This document shows positions 13,801-24,276 of a stretch of 64,000 nt of DNA, piece by piece (the stretch's first letter is position 1; each line of letters begins with the position of its first letter). The notes below the pieces were generated by a model, which was given only the letters and a program-made list of their open reading frames with translations, made no database searches and had not been told where the DNA came from. The position numbers and the translations under genes are program-made. Source of the DNA: a virus; IMG/VR virus record IMGVR_UViG_3300020197_000008, positions 24,789-88,788 of that record. One strand, written 5' to 3'.

Positions 13801-15665
13801 TTTCTAATATTGAATGTCGCAGAAAAATTGCGAAGAAAGGGCACAGAGTGGATGTTGGGCATTGGCAAAGCGCGAACGAGGGGAACGAACATTGGATGTG
13901 AGCGATTTATGAGAATACTATGCGCAGCTTTGGGCATAGCTGGTGCAGAAAGGGTACAAAGAGACATATTCCCAAGCGGCTTCTCAAATGAGGGAGGCAA
14001 ATGGGAAGATCCAGATATAGGATTCTTAACCCACAATAAAGAGTTGGGCGATGAGCCGCCATACCTCGCCCAACTCCCGACTAACGAAAGCGCCATGGAA
14101 CACTGGAAGAATATTATAAAAAAGCAGGAGGAATCAACCGACCTAAAAGACGGAGTACACTATTGGAGAGCCAACAAAAGAATAGAGGAATTTAGAGATC
14201 GGAAATTCCTTCATAAATAAGGAAGAATATAATAAATACTTAAAGACGTTATTAAATCCTCCTGCGGGATATTTGGTTTTTTGGGCAGACGATACTGCCC
14301 CAAATGGCGGTCTAGGGCACTGCGGTGTGTCAGTTGGTCCTGTTACTTCGGGATCCGCTGACCGATTGACCACGTTTGGGAAAAAGGTAAAACTTCTTAG
14401 AAACGATGAGCAACATCATTTAATCCTTAGTGGAAAAGCGCTTGCCGAAAATGGTGTGGATACAGCTAATATAGTTGTATCGAGATATGTTGATCAATGG
14501 CCTAACAAGCCATCCTCTCATAAGAGCATACATGGTCAGTACCAGGGTGGATCTGAACATCCCGGAAATGATTATACTTTTTTGGGAGTGTCTAAGACTT
14601 GGCTGCCAAAAGGCGCTAAATCTCAAGAAGAGAACGAGGGCAATACTCTAAATGAGGAGTTCTATAGTCCTTCATACTTCGTTAGTTTGACTAAACCAAT
14701 AGATAAAGACGTAGTTTACGATTGTTTGAGAAAGGTGAACTTTTCTCCCGAACTAGCGGCAATCTTAACGTGCATTGCAGAAAGAGAAAGTAGTTTTCAA
14801 CCAGGCCAAATAAATCCCAATTTCGAAACTGGAGATTGGTCAATCGGCCTTTTCCAAATGAATCTTTTGGCTAAATTCAACCGATCAGCTCTTTTGGTGA
14901 ATCCAGATAGCGATTATAAACTACCATTTGTTACAAAAAAGAATGTAGCAGGTAGTGTGCAAGAGGAGGTAGAACTAGTGCGAGGAACAGTTCTTGCATA
15001 TTACCCTAACGATGATTTTTTCGAAAGTATGTATGAGATAGGCGAAAGAGTAAAAGGGCGAGTGTCCGATCTCATTACCGCTCAAAGATCTGATAGCTAT
15101 TCCGGGAAGGCGGTTGACACTATAATCAAACAAATGTACGAAGGATTTGTCAAAGGAAAAAAATCGGGACAGGTTGAGGAAAACAAAAGGGTAATAAAGA
15201 AATCGCTTTCATACAAGGATAAGGAGAATCCCGTGCTTTGGCAGCCGATAAATCAAGCTCTGATGGCAAGAACGTTTTGGATCTGGTCACACGGTGCATT
15301 TAGTTCCCTGAGTCAAGTTCCAGAAATAACGAAGCCGTTTGACACAGGAAACTATGGCAGCGGACTTTATCACTGGGGCGGTTATAAATTAGGAGATAGG
15401 TACGCCAAGGCAAATGGTTTTATTTTTAACACAAAATACGAAACTGCACAAGAGGTACTCAAGGACAATGAAAACATAACAGAAGCCGAAGCTAGACAAA
15501 GAATTGAAAAAGCTATTAAGGGACAGAGTCGGCGAATATATGCAAATTGACACCGATATAGACGATAAAAAAAGACTTATATATTCTAAACCAACTACAG
15601 AAGAAGATCTTGAAAGATGGTTTAATGGCGCTGTCTTGAATCCAAACGGGAATCCAGAACAATAA
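10836..15665 (+). CDS. Multi-domain tail lysin: M15-like peptidase, two lysozyme-like domains, CHAP-like domain; three CGG +1 sites
   Basis: A 1,608-residue protein when CGG is skipped at 12240, 14200 and 15530 (4,830 nt minus 3 is 1,609 codons). Residues about 315-420 carry an M15-type peptidase signature (SDHVFGRAFDI, later NIHISFG). Residues about 475-545 look like a transglycosylase/lysozyme fold with likely catalytic E502 (AVRESGLN) followed by SYGLFQ. A Thr/Pro/Ala-rich linker spans about 745-978. A CHAP-like segment lies at 1143-1167 (GGLGHCGVSVG). A second lysozyme-like domain has likely catalytic E1317 (AERESSF) followed by SIGLFQMN. The role is probably local digestion of the cell wall during tail penetration. 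The gene sits between the hub-like protein and the gp5-like protein, where tail lysins are usual. Each domain call rests on motifs, not on alignment. The Shine-Dalgarno sequence is weak. Confidence 0.8.
12240..12243 (+). other. CGG +1 recoding site 6 (tail lysin)
   Basis: GGT CGG A, glycine 469. The zero frame ends at 12338. Joined residues LLRG-G-ERLSVQ lead straight into the first lysozyme-like domain, so domain 2 is reached only after the shift. Confidence 0.87.
13192..13314 (+). repeat. 24-nt tandem repeat coding for PVTTTTAA-type linker
   Basis: Five units beginning CCAGKTACGACGACC at 13192, 13219, 13243, 13267 and 13291; the first carries an extra ACC. They encode proline, valine or glycine, threonines and two alanines, the look of a flexible, possibly glycosylated linker between lysin domains. 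Confidence 0.9.
13555..13638 (+). repeat. 21-nt tandem repeat coding for VTTTRAP linker
   Basis: Four units of the type GTCACCACCACCAGGGCGCCA; the exact ones start at 13576 and 13597, and the flanking ones are degenerate. They encode VTTTRAP in the Thr/Pro linker of the tail lysin. Confidence 0.88.
14200..14203 (+). other. CGG +1 recoding site 7 (tail lysin)
   Basis: GAT CGG A, glycine 1122. The zero frame ends at TAA 14218-14220. Joined residues: FRD-G-NSFINK, just ahead of the CHAP-like domain. Confidence 0.87.
15530..15533 (+). other. CGG +1 recoding site 8 (tail lysin)
   Basis: AGT CGG C, glycine 1565. The zero frame ends at TGA 15548-15550. Joined residues GQS-G-EYMQID add a 44-residue C-terminus and place the stop 8 nt before the next start. 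Confidence 0.85.
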
Positions 15666-15673
15666 GGAGAATC

Positions 15674-16036
15674 ATGAAACACTATCCAAAATATGACCAG
15701 AGGATAAATTCCGAATTTCAATCTCGTCGACTGCAGGAAACGAAGCCTCGCTTTGGAACCGTTATTTCTTATGATAAATTGACAAATACGGCTATGATTT
15801 TAATGGACGACAAACACTCGAATACAATAGGAAATGCGCACAGGGGCGTTTCATGTCCGAGCATTCAGGGAATTCAAGCAGTTGCGCCCAACGCCGGCTC
15901 CCGCTGCGTTCTCGGTTTTAGGGACGACTCAGAGACCACTCCTTATGTTATTTCATTTATTGAGGAAGGTTCTTCTATCGGAAAGTACGCACCAGCCTAC
16001 ATGGTTGACACTGGCATACCAAGGTATATGGTTTAG
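15674..16036 (+). CDS. gp5-like baseplate OB-fold protein
   Basis: 120 residues, preceded by AAGGAG seven bases before the ATG. The N-terminal part (RFGTVISYDKLTNTAMILMDD) has the strand pattern of the OB fold at the base of phage tail spikes (T4 gp5 N-terminal domain/gpV family). It lies between the tail lysin and the gp25-like gene, where a spike-base protein is expected. It lacks the lysozyme and beta-helix of full-length gp5; the lysozyme function seems to have moved to the separate lysin upstream. Function is inferred from pattern and position. Confidence 0.55.
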   Translation: MKHYPKYDQRINSEFQSRRLQETKPRFGTVISYDKLTNTAMILMDDKHSNTIGNAHRGVSCPSIQGIQAVAPNAGSRCVLGFRDDSETTPYVISFIEEGSSIGKYAPAYMVDTGIPRYMV

Positions 16037-16039
16037 TTT

Positions 16040-16753
16040 ATGCAGGATATTAGCTCAAATTTAAATTTTAAATCACTAGCTGGCGATACTGCCACGGAAG
16101 TTGATGAAATTAGAAGAAGAAAAAACTTTTCGCCCAGAGAGGTGGGCATAACCCATCCTGACAATACTGGCTTTATACGAATAACTGATTCTGGAGATAT
16201 AGAAATATTTGCTGCGCCGGGTGTCGGAATTATTATAAGTGCAGCAACAAAAACCATAGCCTTGTTTGCCGATAATATTAAATTAAATTCAAAAGAAGAT
16301 GGTTTAAGGTGGAATATGAATACTTTTAATAGCTCTGCTACAGATTTTAGTGAACCAGCAATGATTCCAATGACCGCAAAAGACGCTAATCCAGGTTTTA
16401 AAAATGCAGATTATTTTATTAATAATATTAAAGATTCTTATGGAGAAGATTTTATAAATAATATTACTATAAAAGAAGGATATGAGAGTGTGACTGAGAC
16501 TGAAGACGCCTTAGCTAAAGGCTTACTTTTTCATAAAAATACAAAAGAATCGCCTATGTCAAAACTACTAGAAGCCTATAATCAATTGGAAGTTGAAATG
16601 TTAACTGAGTTTTGGACAAAAAACCAGCCGGCAATATCGAAGGCTTTTACTAGTTTCACATTTTACCTTGAATTTTTAAAAGAAAAAACAGATAATGGAC
16701 TTAATATTTCACAAATTTTAAACAACATCGCGCAAAATAATGGGAGTTATTAA
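16040..16753 (+). CDS. Putative baseplate/spike-associated protein
   Basis: 237 residues, starting 3 nt after the previous stop and overlapping the next ATG by one base (TAATG). Residues about 48-85 (FIRITDSGDIEIFAAPGVG, then TIALFADNIKL) show the alternating beta pattern of spike or OB-fold proteins. The second half is polar and probably helical. I do not recognise a family. The tight packing between the gp5-like and gp25-like genes argues for a baseplate component. Confidence 0.5.
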   Translation: MQDISSNLNFKSLAGDTATEVDEIRRRKNFSPREVGITHPDNTGFIRITDSGDIEIFAAPGVGIIISAATKTIALFADNIKLNSKEDGLRWNMNTFNSSATDFSEPAMIPMTAKDANPGFKNADYFINNIKDSYGEDFINNITIKEGYESVTETEDALAKGLLFHKNTKESPMSKLLEAYNQLEVEMLTEFWTKNQPAISKAFTSFTFYLEFLKEKTDNGLNISQILNNIAQNNGSY

Positions 16754-17133
16754 TGTCTGATTTATATATTGACATAAGTGGCGATCTGGCAATAAATGGC
16801 CTTGGGGACCTCGCTACGGTAAGAGATCAGGGCACAAAAGACATACAGCATGTTTATATTAGGTTGATGACTGAGCCTGGTGACTTCTATGTTTACCCCC
16901 AACTGGGGACGCAGCTGTCAATGCTGTACGGAATGCCCCAGACGCCACAAACTGGCGACTTTGGTAAGAGATTAATACGAGCAGCCCTTGAAAGAGAAGG
17001 CGTATTTCAAAATAGACAAATTACTATTGAAGCGGTGCCAGAAAGTGCAGATTCCATAAGATTTGATATTTATTTGGCTGGGAATAATTACGATCCAGTA
17101 GTGTTTTCCATAACTCAGGATCTGGGAGATTAG
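16753..17133 (+). CDS. gp25-like baseplate wedge protein
   Basis: 126 residues. The order of elements fits the gp25/GPW baseplate family: an N-terminal DLAING..DLATV segment, then TKDIQHVYIRLMTEPGDFYV, LGTQLSMLYG, and ALEREGVFQN in the second half. This family sits at the wedge-hub interface of contractile tails and helps trigger sheath contraction. It directly precedes the J-like gene, a conserved pairing in myoviruses. It is the clearest evidence here for a contractile tail. Confidence 0.8.
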   Translation: MSDLYIDISGDLAINGLGDLATVRDQGTKDIQHVYIRLMTEPGDFYVYPQLGTQLSMLYGMPQTPQTGDFGKRLIRAALEREGVFQNRQITIEAVPESADSIRFDIYLAGNNYDPVVFSITQDLGD

Positions 17134-17134
17134 T

Positions 17135-18304
17135 ATGCCATCAGCGGTGACAAAAACAAAAGAGCAAATGTTAATGACAGTTTTAGATGCTCTACAAAAA
17201 AACGCAGGAATTAACGCCACATCACCCGGCTCGATAGCCAGGGCCTTTGCGGAAACAATTAATTCTGAAATTTATGATCTGTACAACGCACTAAAGGTTA
17301 CTACTGAGCAGTCGAATTTGTCAAGCGCCAGTGGTTTTAATCTTGACATGATTGGATCCTTGTATGGAGTTACCAGAAGAACAATATCTGAAGAACTGGC
17401 TCAAGAAAGACTTTCTGGAAATATAGAATTTTTTACAAATAGGGTTCATAGTGCAAATATTTTCATACCCGCAAAAACCTTAATTTATAATGATACCACA
17501 AGTTATTCCTCTATTCAATATACCTACGAGCTTGTCGGAGAGGTTATTATTGAAGCTGGAAGCACCAGGGCGTACGGATCGGTAAAAGCAAAGTTTCCAG
17601 ACAACAATGTAACTGCGGTTAGAAATACACTGATTAGACATAATTTCATGGCTCCTCCGGGAATAGTCGTATTTTGCAATAACCCCAAAGAGGTTTACAG
17701 TACTTTAAATTCAGAATCGGATGACAACTACAGAAGAAGAATTATTTCAAAAATAAGAGGATCTAGTAGCGGCAGCGCGGAATCGCTACGATTCGCTACG
17801 TTGAGCATAAAAGGGATAAAAGACGTAAAAATAAGAGAGGCTTCTTTTGGAATGGGTTCTTGTGATGTTATAATTATTCCAGAGACTAGGTCAAACCTGA
17901 GTGCGCTAATACAGATTGTAATGGACGAGGTAAGAGCTATAAAGCCCATAGGAATAAACGTTAACGTTAGAATGGCAGAAAGAAAACTAGTTGATGTTAG
18001 TATGTCATTGGCAATGAGGCAGGGAACTTCTGCGGCGGCAGCAAGAGCAGTAGAAAATCAAGCGAGAATTTTTGTTCACAGATATTTAAATTCATTTTTA
18101 ATAGGTGACTCTTTGCTAATTTCTGAAATAGAAAGACAAGCAAGGCTTGCCTCTGATTTAATTACCTCAGCTGAGGTAAAGTCGGTAAGGGTTAATGATC
18201 AAAATATATCTGGCAGGAGCTTTACTTTAAGCGACGATAAATCCTACATGGCTGCTGGTTCATTGGGCATATATTCTGTTATAATGGGTAGTACAAATTA
18301 TTAA
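17135..18304 (+). CDS. Baseplate J-like (gp47-like) protein
   Basis: 389 residues, ATG one base after the gp25-like stop. Typical J/gp6/gp47 features are an early helical segment ending GSIARAFAETINSEIYDLYNAL, a beta-rich middle, the NYRRRI motif with glycine/serine-rich GSSSGSAE near residues 193-218, and a C-terminal region with IKPIGINVNV. The protein would form the wedge ring around the hub. Adjacent genes gp25-like and J-like support the call. Confidence 0.82.
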   Translation: MPSAVTKTKEQMLMTVLDALQKNAGINATSPGSIARAFAETINSEIYDLYNALKVTTEQSNLSSASGFNLDMIGSLYGVTRRTISEELAQERLSGNIEFFTNRVHSANIFIPAKTLIYNDTTSYSSIQYTYELVGEVIIEAGSTRAYGSVKAKFPDNNVTAVRNTLIRHNFMAPPGIVVFCNNPKEVYSTLNSESDDNYRRRIISKIRGSSSGSAESLRFATLSIKGIKDVKIREASFGMGSCDVIIIPETRSNLSALIQIVMDEVRAIKPIGINVNVRMAERKLVDVSMSLAMRQGTSAAAARAVENQARIFVHRYLNSFLIGDSLLISEIERQARLASDLITSAEVKSVRVNDQNISGRSFTLSDDKSYMAAGSLGIYSVIMGSTNY

Positions 18305-18315
18305 AAGGATGACAA

Positions 18316-19506
18316 ATGTCAGAACAATCTTATGTGGTTACAAAAAAACAGATAATAAAAGCAAAGAATATGACTCATGCAAGAATGATATCCGAAGGAT
18401 ATAGGGATTTTCCTGGCCAAATTCTTCATGAAGAAATAGATACCACGGAAAAAAATGAAGAGTATGCAGATGAAGAAAGCATATCGTTTATCGAACCCGA
18501 TGTAGAGAATTCATCAGTTTTTCTTAGGTCAGAAAATAGGCGCTTAGCAAAACTGGCTGAAAAATATAAAAATGTTAAAAGTGAAGCCGTAGTTTCCGTT
18601 TATCAAGCAGCGTTCGATGCGTTTTCTACTTTTGAACTGCCAAAAATAAAAGCTCCAATCCTAAAAAGTAACAGACAAACCAGTCCAGAGGCGGCAGTTG
18701 CCGTTTTTTCGGACTGGCAAATGGGTAAGGTAACTGCGAGTTACAATACACAAGTGCTTGAAAAAAGAATAGAATTGTATACTGAAAAGTTATTAGAAAT
18801 TACAGAAATACAACGACTGCACCACAATGTTGATGAGCTGCATGTTTGGCTTTTGGGTGATATAGTCGAGGGTGAGGAGATATTTGCGGGTCAAAGTCAC
18901 CTTCTTGACTCTGGACTTTATAGGCAGGTGGGTGTTAATGGTCCTAGAATTCTTTCTAAATTTTTAATAACAGCTTTAGAAAAATTCAAGAAAGTACATG
19001 TCTTAGGTGTAATAGGAAATCATGGTGCGGTCGGTGGTAAAATGAGAAAGCAGCATGATCCAGAAACCAATATGGATAGACTGCTTTATAAGATAGTGGA
19101 ATTAATGTTTGACAAAGAAGACAGAATTACTTTTAATATTCCAGATGGAAGAGGTGAAAGAAACTGGTATGCAATAGACAATATTGGTGATTACTCAAGT
19201 CTTCTTATACACGGGGATCAACTCCCATCGCCAGCTCAGTATTACGGGTATTACAAAAAAGTTATGGGCTGGAAAGATGGGGCAATACCAGAACACTTCA
19301 ATGATGTGTTTATGGGTCATTATCATCAACAGTTTAAAATGACAATTGGCAGTAGTATATTAAGGGTTTCTGGATCTCCAGAAAGTAGCAATGCGTACGC
19401 TCAAGAGTATTTTTCCTCAATGAGCAGGCCGTGTCAGCACTTAATGTTCATTCATCCAGAGCATGGAGTTACTTCTGAATACAGCGTATGGCTAGATGCC
19501 GTATAG
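18316..19506 (+). CDS. Calcineurin-like metallophosphoesterase
   Basis: 396 residues. The metal-binding signature of the family is complete: D133 (FSDWQMG), D182 (GDIVEG), N235-H236 (GNHG), H299 (HGD), and H335 and H337 (MGHYHQ). Residues 1-110 are a polar, charged N-terminal extension. An AAAGGATGACAA element precedes the ATG. The substrate cannot be read; relatives act on DNA ends, nucleotides or phosphoproteins. Its place inside the tail operon, rather than with replication genes, is unusual. Confidence 0.85.
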   Translation: MSEQSYVVTKKQIIKAKNMTHARMISEGYRDFPGQILHEEIDTTEKNEEYADEESISFIEPDVENSSVFLRSENRRLAKLAEKYKNVKSEAVVSVYQAAFDAFSTFELPKIKAPILKSNRQTSPEAAVAVFSDWQMGKVTASYNTQVLEKRIELYTEKLLEITEIQRLHHNVDELHVWLLGDIVEGEEIFAGQSHLLDSGLYRQVGVNGPRILSKFLITALEKFKKVHVLGVIGNHGAVGGKMRKQHDPETNMDRLLYKIVELMFDKEDRITFNIPDGRGERNWYAIDNIGDYSSLLIHGDQLPSPAQYYGYYKKVMGWKDGAIPEHFNDVFMGHYHQQFKMTIGSSILRVSGSPESSNAYAQEYFSSMSRPCQHLMFIHPEHGVTSEYSVWLDAV

Positions 19507-19514
19507 GAGTGTAG

Positions 19515-22500
19515 ATGAAAACTTATTTACTTAGTTTTGTTACTCCTGATTTTTCTAAAAATGGAAAAATTTGGAGTACGCAAGGCGTTGACCTGTATGT
19601 AAATAAGTACTATACTAACTATTCCTATAGTCGATCTCCAACTGGATTAAACTCGATTGGAGATTTTGTTTTTACTGGCACTGAAGTTTTGTCAAACGCA
19701 ACTCCAACTATAGCTGAAGCAGTTGAGATCACAAATTATCGGAGAGTTGGTAGACGATAAAAATATTTTGGAATACTATCTGTTCAACTCAGAGTCTTTT
19801 CAAAATCAAAACCTTGTTTTCAATCCAGATTCATCTTCTACTCCAGTTTTTACTGCGGATTCTTTTATCGCAAGAAACTTAAGATTTGTTGATACCTCAT
19901 CAAGAATTGATGTAAGAACATTTAAGGGGGCCTTTTCCTCTATTATAAATACGGTTGAAGATATACAATTTACTTTAAATTTTTACGAATCTGATAGTCT
20001 GAATCGGTCCATATTTTTTGTCGACAACCGCCGAATCAAGCGCAATTGCCTCAATTCTGCTAGCAAAAAACTCTAAGAGATATGGAAAGTTTGAAGTAGT
20101 ACTTAACACGGAATTAACAGACTTAAGTGGTTTGTCGTTTGTGCTTTTGGTCGAAATTGCTATAGGCAATCCTATTAGCCCCGTCTTGTTTCAATCATCT
20201 AAGAACATACTTAAGAAATTTCCATCGTGGATGGCCCTAACAAACGACTCGCTTGATCAGGCAACACCAGATTCGTATGTTCCCAAAACAACTGCAGGAA
20301 AATTTATAAATGCAGTAGTCGGAGAGAACCTTGATGAATTTGATAGAGAGCTAGATCTTTTGAGGATAAATTCATTTTTGGATAGAGCCGACGAAAATCA
20401 AACTTGTTGGTTTTATTCTTCCGAAAATGTTAGTACAACTTTCCACAAAATATTAGCCAATGGTGTAGAGCTGACTAGGGTAGACGATCTTTCTGATTTT
20501 TTTAGATGTAAAAAAACTGATTATGTTTTTTATCATAACGCAGAAGATAGGCAGATCTTTACTTTAATAAAATACCATACCCTTGTAGCAAAGAATGAAA
20601 ATTTTCAATCAACCCCGTTATCTCAAGCGCCTGTTCAAAAATTTAACTGGTTTGACGAGCTGGGTTTAAGAGTTGGAGTTACTAGATTGCATCTTGAGGA
20701 TAATTTGTCATTTAAAAAAAGAATAATTGACGCATCGGTAAACCCAAACGGAACAGACGTTGAAGCATTTAAGAAGACCCTAAGAAGAGAATTGAATTTA
20801 TGGAAGGCATTTTCTGAAGATCAGATTGATTCGGTGTACTATCCTCAAACATACGACTATTTACAAAGCTCTGGGTCAACTCCCGAAGTGCTAGAAATGT
20901 CAGACATAATATATTCTACTCCATACTTTTTCCCCGATAAAAATCACACTGATAAATTCGTAGAATTTGTAAAACAATTAAATGTCAACTATCCAAACAA
21001 CTGGGGTTATTTTAAGTTTGATGATTCGCTGTGGGACTATGCAGGTTTAAATGAAGATGGTGTTTCCAGGTTAGCAGCAAGATATTATGATGATAAAATT
21101 GATCATGGTTTTTATCGACCAGGAATTGGCGATCAAGATGACCTAAAGTTGTCAATTAAAGATTTTAATGCAACACCGATATTTTTTCAAACAAACTTAG
21201 AAGCAAGAGGAATCAAAAAAACAGGCTCAACACCAGCTTATCATCCAATTAATATGGAGATTGATTACTACTCAGATTACAGCATAGTAGACTATGACAA
21301 CCCTCTGGCAACAATAAACTATACTCTTGAATTTCATGCTACACCACATGGCCTATATTCAACTCCAACCGTTTTTTATTCAACGCAATCAATTTATCCC
21401 AAAAACACGGGCCCGTATTCGGTGTCAAATCCACCCCAATGGATAGTGGGTGATATTTTTGATACCGAAGGATTTGTCGTTAGTGATATGGGTGTTAAAA
21501 ATAAAAATGATGGTAAACCTTATTCAAACACATTAAGAGGCGTCGCTACAAACAGGCTTGATATAAATCATGTAAAAAACATTTTACTCAAACTTGGACT
21601 TTGGAACGGTTCGTCCTACGTGCAAAAACTTTCTTCAGACTCCGGACAAATAAGGTTCTCGAACCTGCCAAATAATATTTTGAACTTTTCAAATTTAAAT
21701 TCTCAAATTTCTGCAACTCCATTCTTAAATCAATCAACCAAAATTCAGGCGGCTTCAAATCTCTGGAATCAATCCGAAAAAATAAAACAAACAATAAAAC
21801 AAGACGCAGAAATTATATTGAATCCCGCTTCTGCGTCTCCTCCTGTCAGTTATTCGATAAATGTTCCGTTAATGATAAACACAATACCCTATCCCCCTGG
21901 GGCTATACCCAGGTATGTTTATGTGGAAAATAAAAAACCTACAGAAAATATAATTGCAGGAATTCCATCTAGCTCTTCATCTGGAATAGAGGGTTATGGT
22001 GGCTATATTTTTGATCCAAACGTCAATTCTAACCTTTTTGTGCCGTCTTCTCCAAACGTAAAAGTTCATCTTGTTGGAGGTGGTGGTAACGATACAGAGT
22101 TTAATCCATATTTCTCGACAATAAAATTTCCCCACAATGCTACTCCAAATCAAATAGTTCTATCTGCACAGGATGGGAGCGCTTATCCTAAAGAAAAAAC
22201 TACATGGCTACCCTTTGTAGCTTATTCAACCCCAATTACTGGGTATGTTGACGAATATGGTTTTGTCGGATATAGGGCGGAAAACGGGGAATTTATTCCC
22301 AGCATGAATTCTGATTCAATACTGATTCCAGAAATATCTAGAGAAACCTTTGGTATTTCTGGTTCTGCAAAGTTCGAATACTTTTTTGAAAGTATATCCA
22401 TGATTGACCCTGAAGACATTGATGTCTTTATTTGGTCTGAACAAAAAATAGTAAATCCCTTTTTAAATAAAAATTATACTTTTAAATCAAATTCAATACC

Positions 22501-24268
22501 AACGATCTTGGCAGATTCTACCTATACATTAAAAACTCAAGAATATCCCAAAAATGCAATTATAGAAGAATACGTATTATCAAAAAATACTACAATTTTT
22601 AAAAACATTGAAGCTAAAGGTAAGCTATATGATTCTAGGCTTGAAGTTAGAGTTAATACTGGTTGGCTTAACATTGGGAAGGAACAATACTATGCCTACA
22701 GTAAACCCAAAAAACAAATATTTACTGGTAGGTTAAAAGAATTGACACTGGATACTTTACCTAAAGCTGGTGCTCCTATTGAAGTTGTTGTAAAAAAGCA
22801 GGGTGAATCAACCCCATACGCAGAATATAAAGAAATTGCATTTGAAGATTTGTCGACGCCTAGTAATCTTGGTTTTTTCAACGTTGAAATTCTCAGGCCA
22901 TCTTACGAGGATGAATTTTATTTAGCTTATAAAAATGTATATGATGTTAGCATAGTCGACGCCTTTACTGGTAGAATACTATTTGAGAATCTAAGTTCAA
23001 ATTCAAATATTCTATCTGCAAATACTTTCCCGCCTAGTGCAACTCCTATCTTTAGTAAAAATCACGACTATCAAATCACCTACAGGGTAAGAAACTCTTA
23101 TTATATCGATAATATATTGAATAATTCAGAGCATAAATCTATAGTCGTGTTTGATGCTACTCCAGATTTTTCCGCTCAATATGAGGTAACGTACGAACAA
23201 TCTCAATACGAAGACTCTACTCCTATATCTTTAAGTTTGGGTCAGGTTAGCGATTTGTTGGATCAAGGATTTATTTTGGCTAGTAAAGGTGAATACGAAT
23301 TTGAGTCGGCGGTTGTAAAAGTCTCTCACCCGAATATTATGGATGACTCAAAGGACTATATGATTATATCTATTGTTTCGTTGGATTCAAATAAAAATCC
23401 AAAGCCAGGTCAGAGTTTCCAAATTCAAAGTACACCAAATCAACAAATTCAATTTTATCCTGCCCTAGTAACAACAAATGAAGAGGGCTACGCGCTGTCT
23501 AGGGGAGTATATAATTCATATTTTGGTCCAGTCTCCAAAACTGAGAGGGGCAGTATAACGGTAGCTGGTGTTGGTGGTATATCTTCTTTCAGTAAGTCCT
23601 GCGATTACAGTGTTCATTCGAGCTACACTGATCCACATAAAATAGTAATAGTTGCCGATCCCGCCGTTGTTAAAGCCGACGGTCTATCTAGCGTTTTCGT
23701 GGAAGGATTGGCTATGAAAAATAATGTTCCGATGGAAGGAATCGTTGTTTATTGGAAAAAATCAAGAACTCCATTTTCAGCGGTAAATAAAAAAACCTAC
23801 ACTAGTTCAAGTGCGCTTATCGGAGAATCGGGTACAGTTATAACGGGTTCAGAAGGTAAGTTTACGATTGGTCCAATCTTTGCAATGAATAGGGCTACTC
23901 CAGGCTACTGGTATCTCGCAGCAGAATCAGAATTTAAAACGAATTTCGATTCTCATGCTACCCCAATTGCTGGAGATGTGACCTATTGGTATGAGTCATA
24001 TGATAACGTTGATCTTAATTACGTTGCTGATTTAAAGGTTGTTGATGTTATAACCTACAATAGGGATGAATCTTTGGAGCTATATTCAACTCCTAGCTTC
24101 ATTACCAGTTACTATGATGAACAGTTGATTATACCCACTGGATCAACCCCAAGATGGACTCCGCCTAAATGGCTACCCATCTCAAGATATGAGCAATACC
24201 AAGCGGGGCTGCTGGGCTCAACCCCCTATTATATATCTGATTATAAAAATTTAAAGAAAGATAATTAG
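19515..24268 (+). CDS. Very large (S/A)TP-rich virion protein with Ig-like C-terminus; two CGG +1 sites
   Basis: 1,583 residues when CGG is skipped at 19740 and 20005 (4,754 nt minus 2 is 1,584 codons). The N-terminal half is beta-rich, with a more conserved-looking helical stretch near residues 400-450 (FKKTLRRELNLWKAF). The C-terminal third contains an invasin/Big-like segment (ADGLSSVFVEG) typical of surface adhesins. The protein carries about 24 copies of the tripeptide Ser/Ala-Thr-Pro spread along its length, encoded by varied codons, which I do not see in its neighbours. It is probably a tail fibre or baseplate-attached adhesin, from position downstream of the J-like gene. No specific family recognised. 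Confidence 0.65.
19740..19743 (+). other. CGG +1 recoding site 9 (STP-rich virion protein)
   Basis: TAT CGG A, glycine 76. The zero frame ends at TAA 19758-19760. Joined residues: ITNY-G-ELVDDKN. Confidence 0.85.
20005..20008 (+). other. CGG +1 recoding site 10 (STP-rich virion protein)
   Basis: AAT CGG T, glycine 164. The zero frame ends at 20076. Joined residues SLN-G-PYFLSTTAESS link the short first segment to the 1,400-residue remainder. Confidence 0.85.
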
Positions 24269-24276
24269 GTTTTAAA

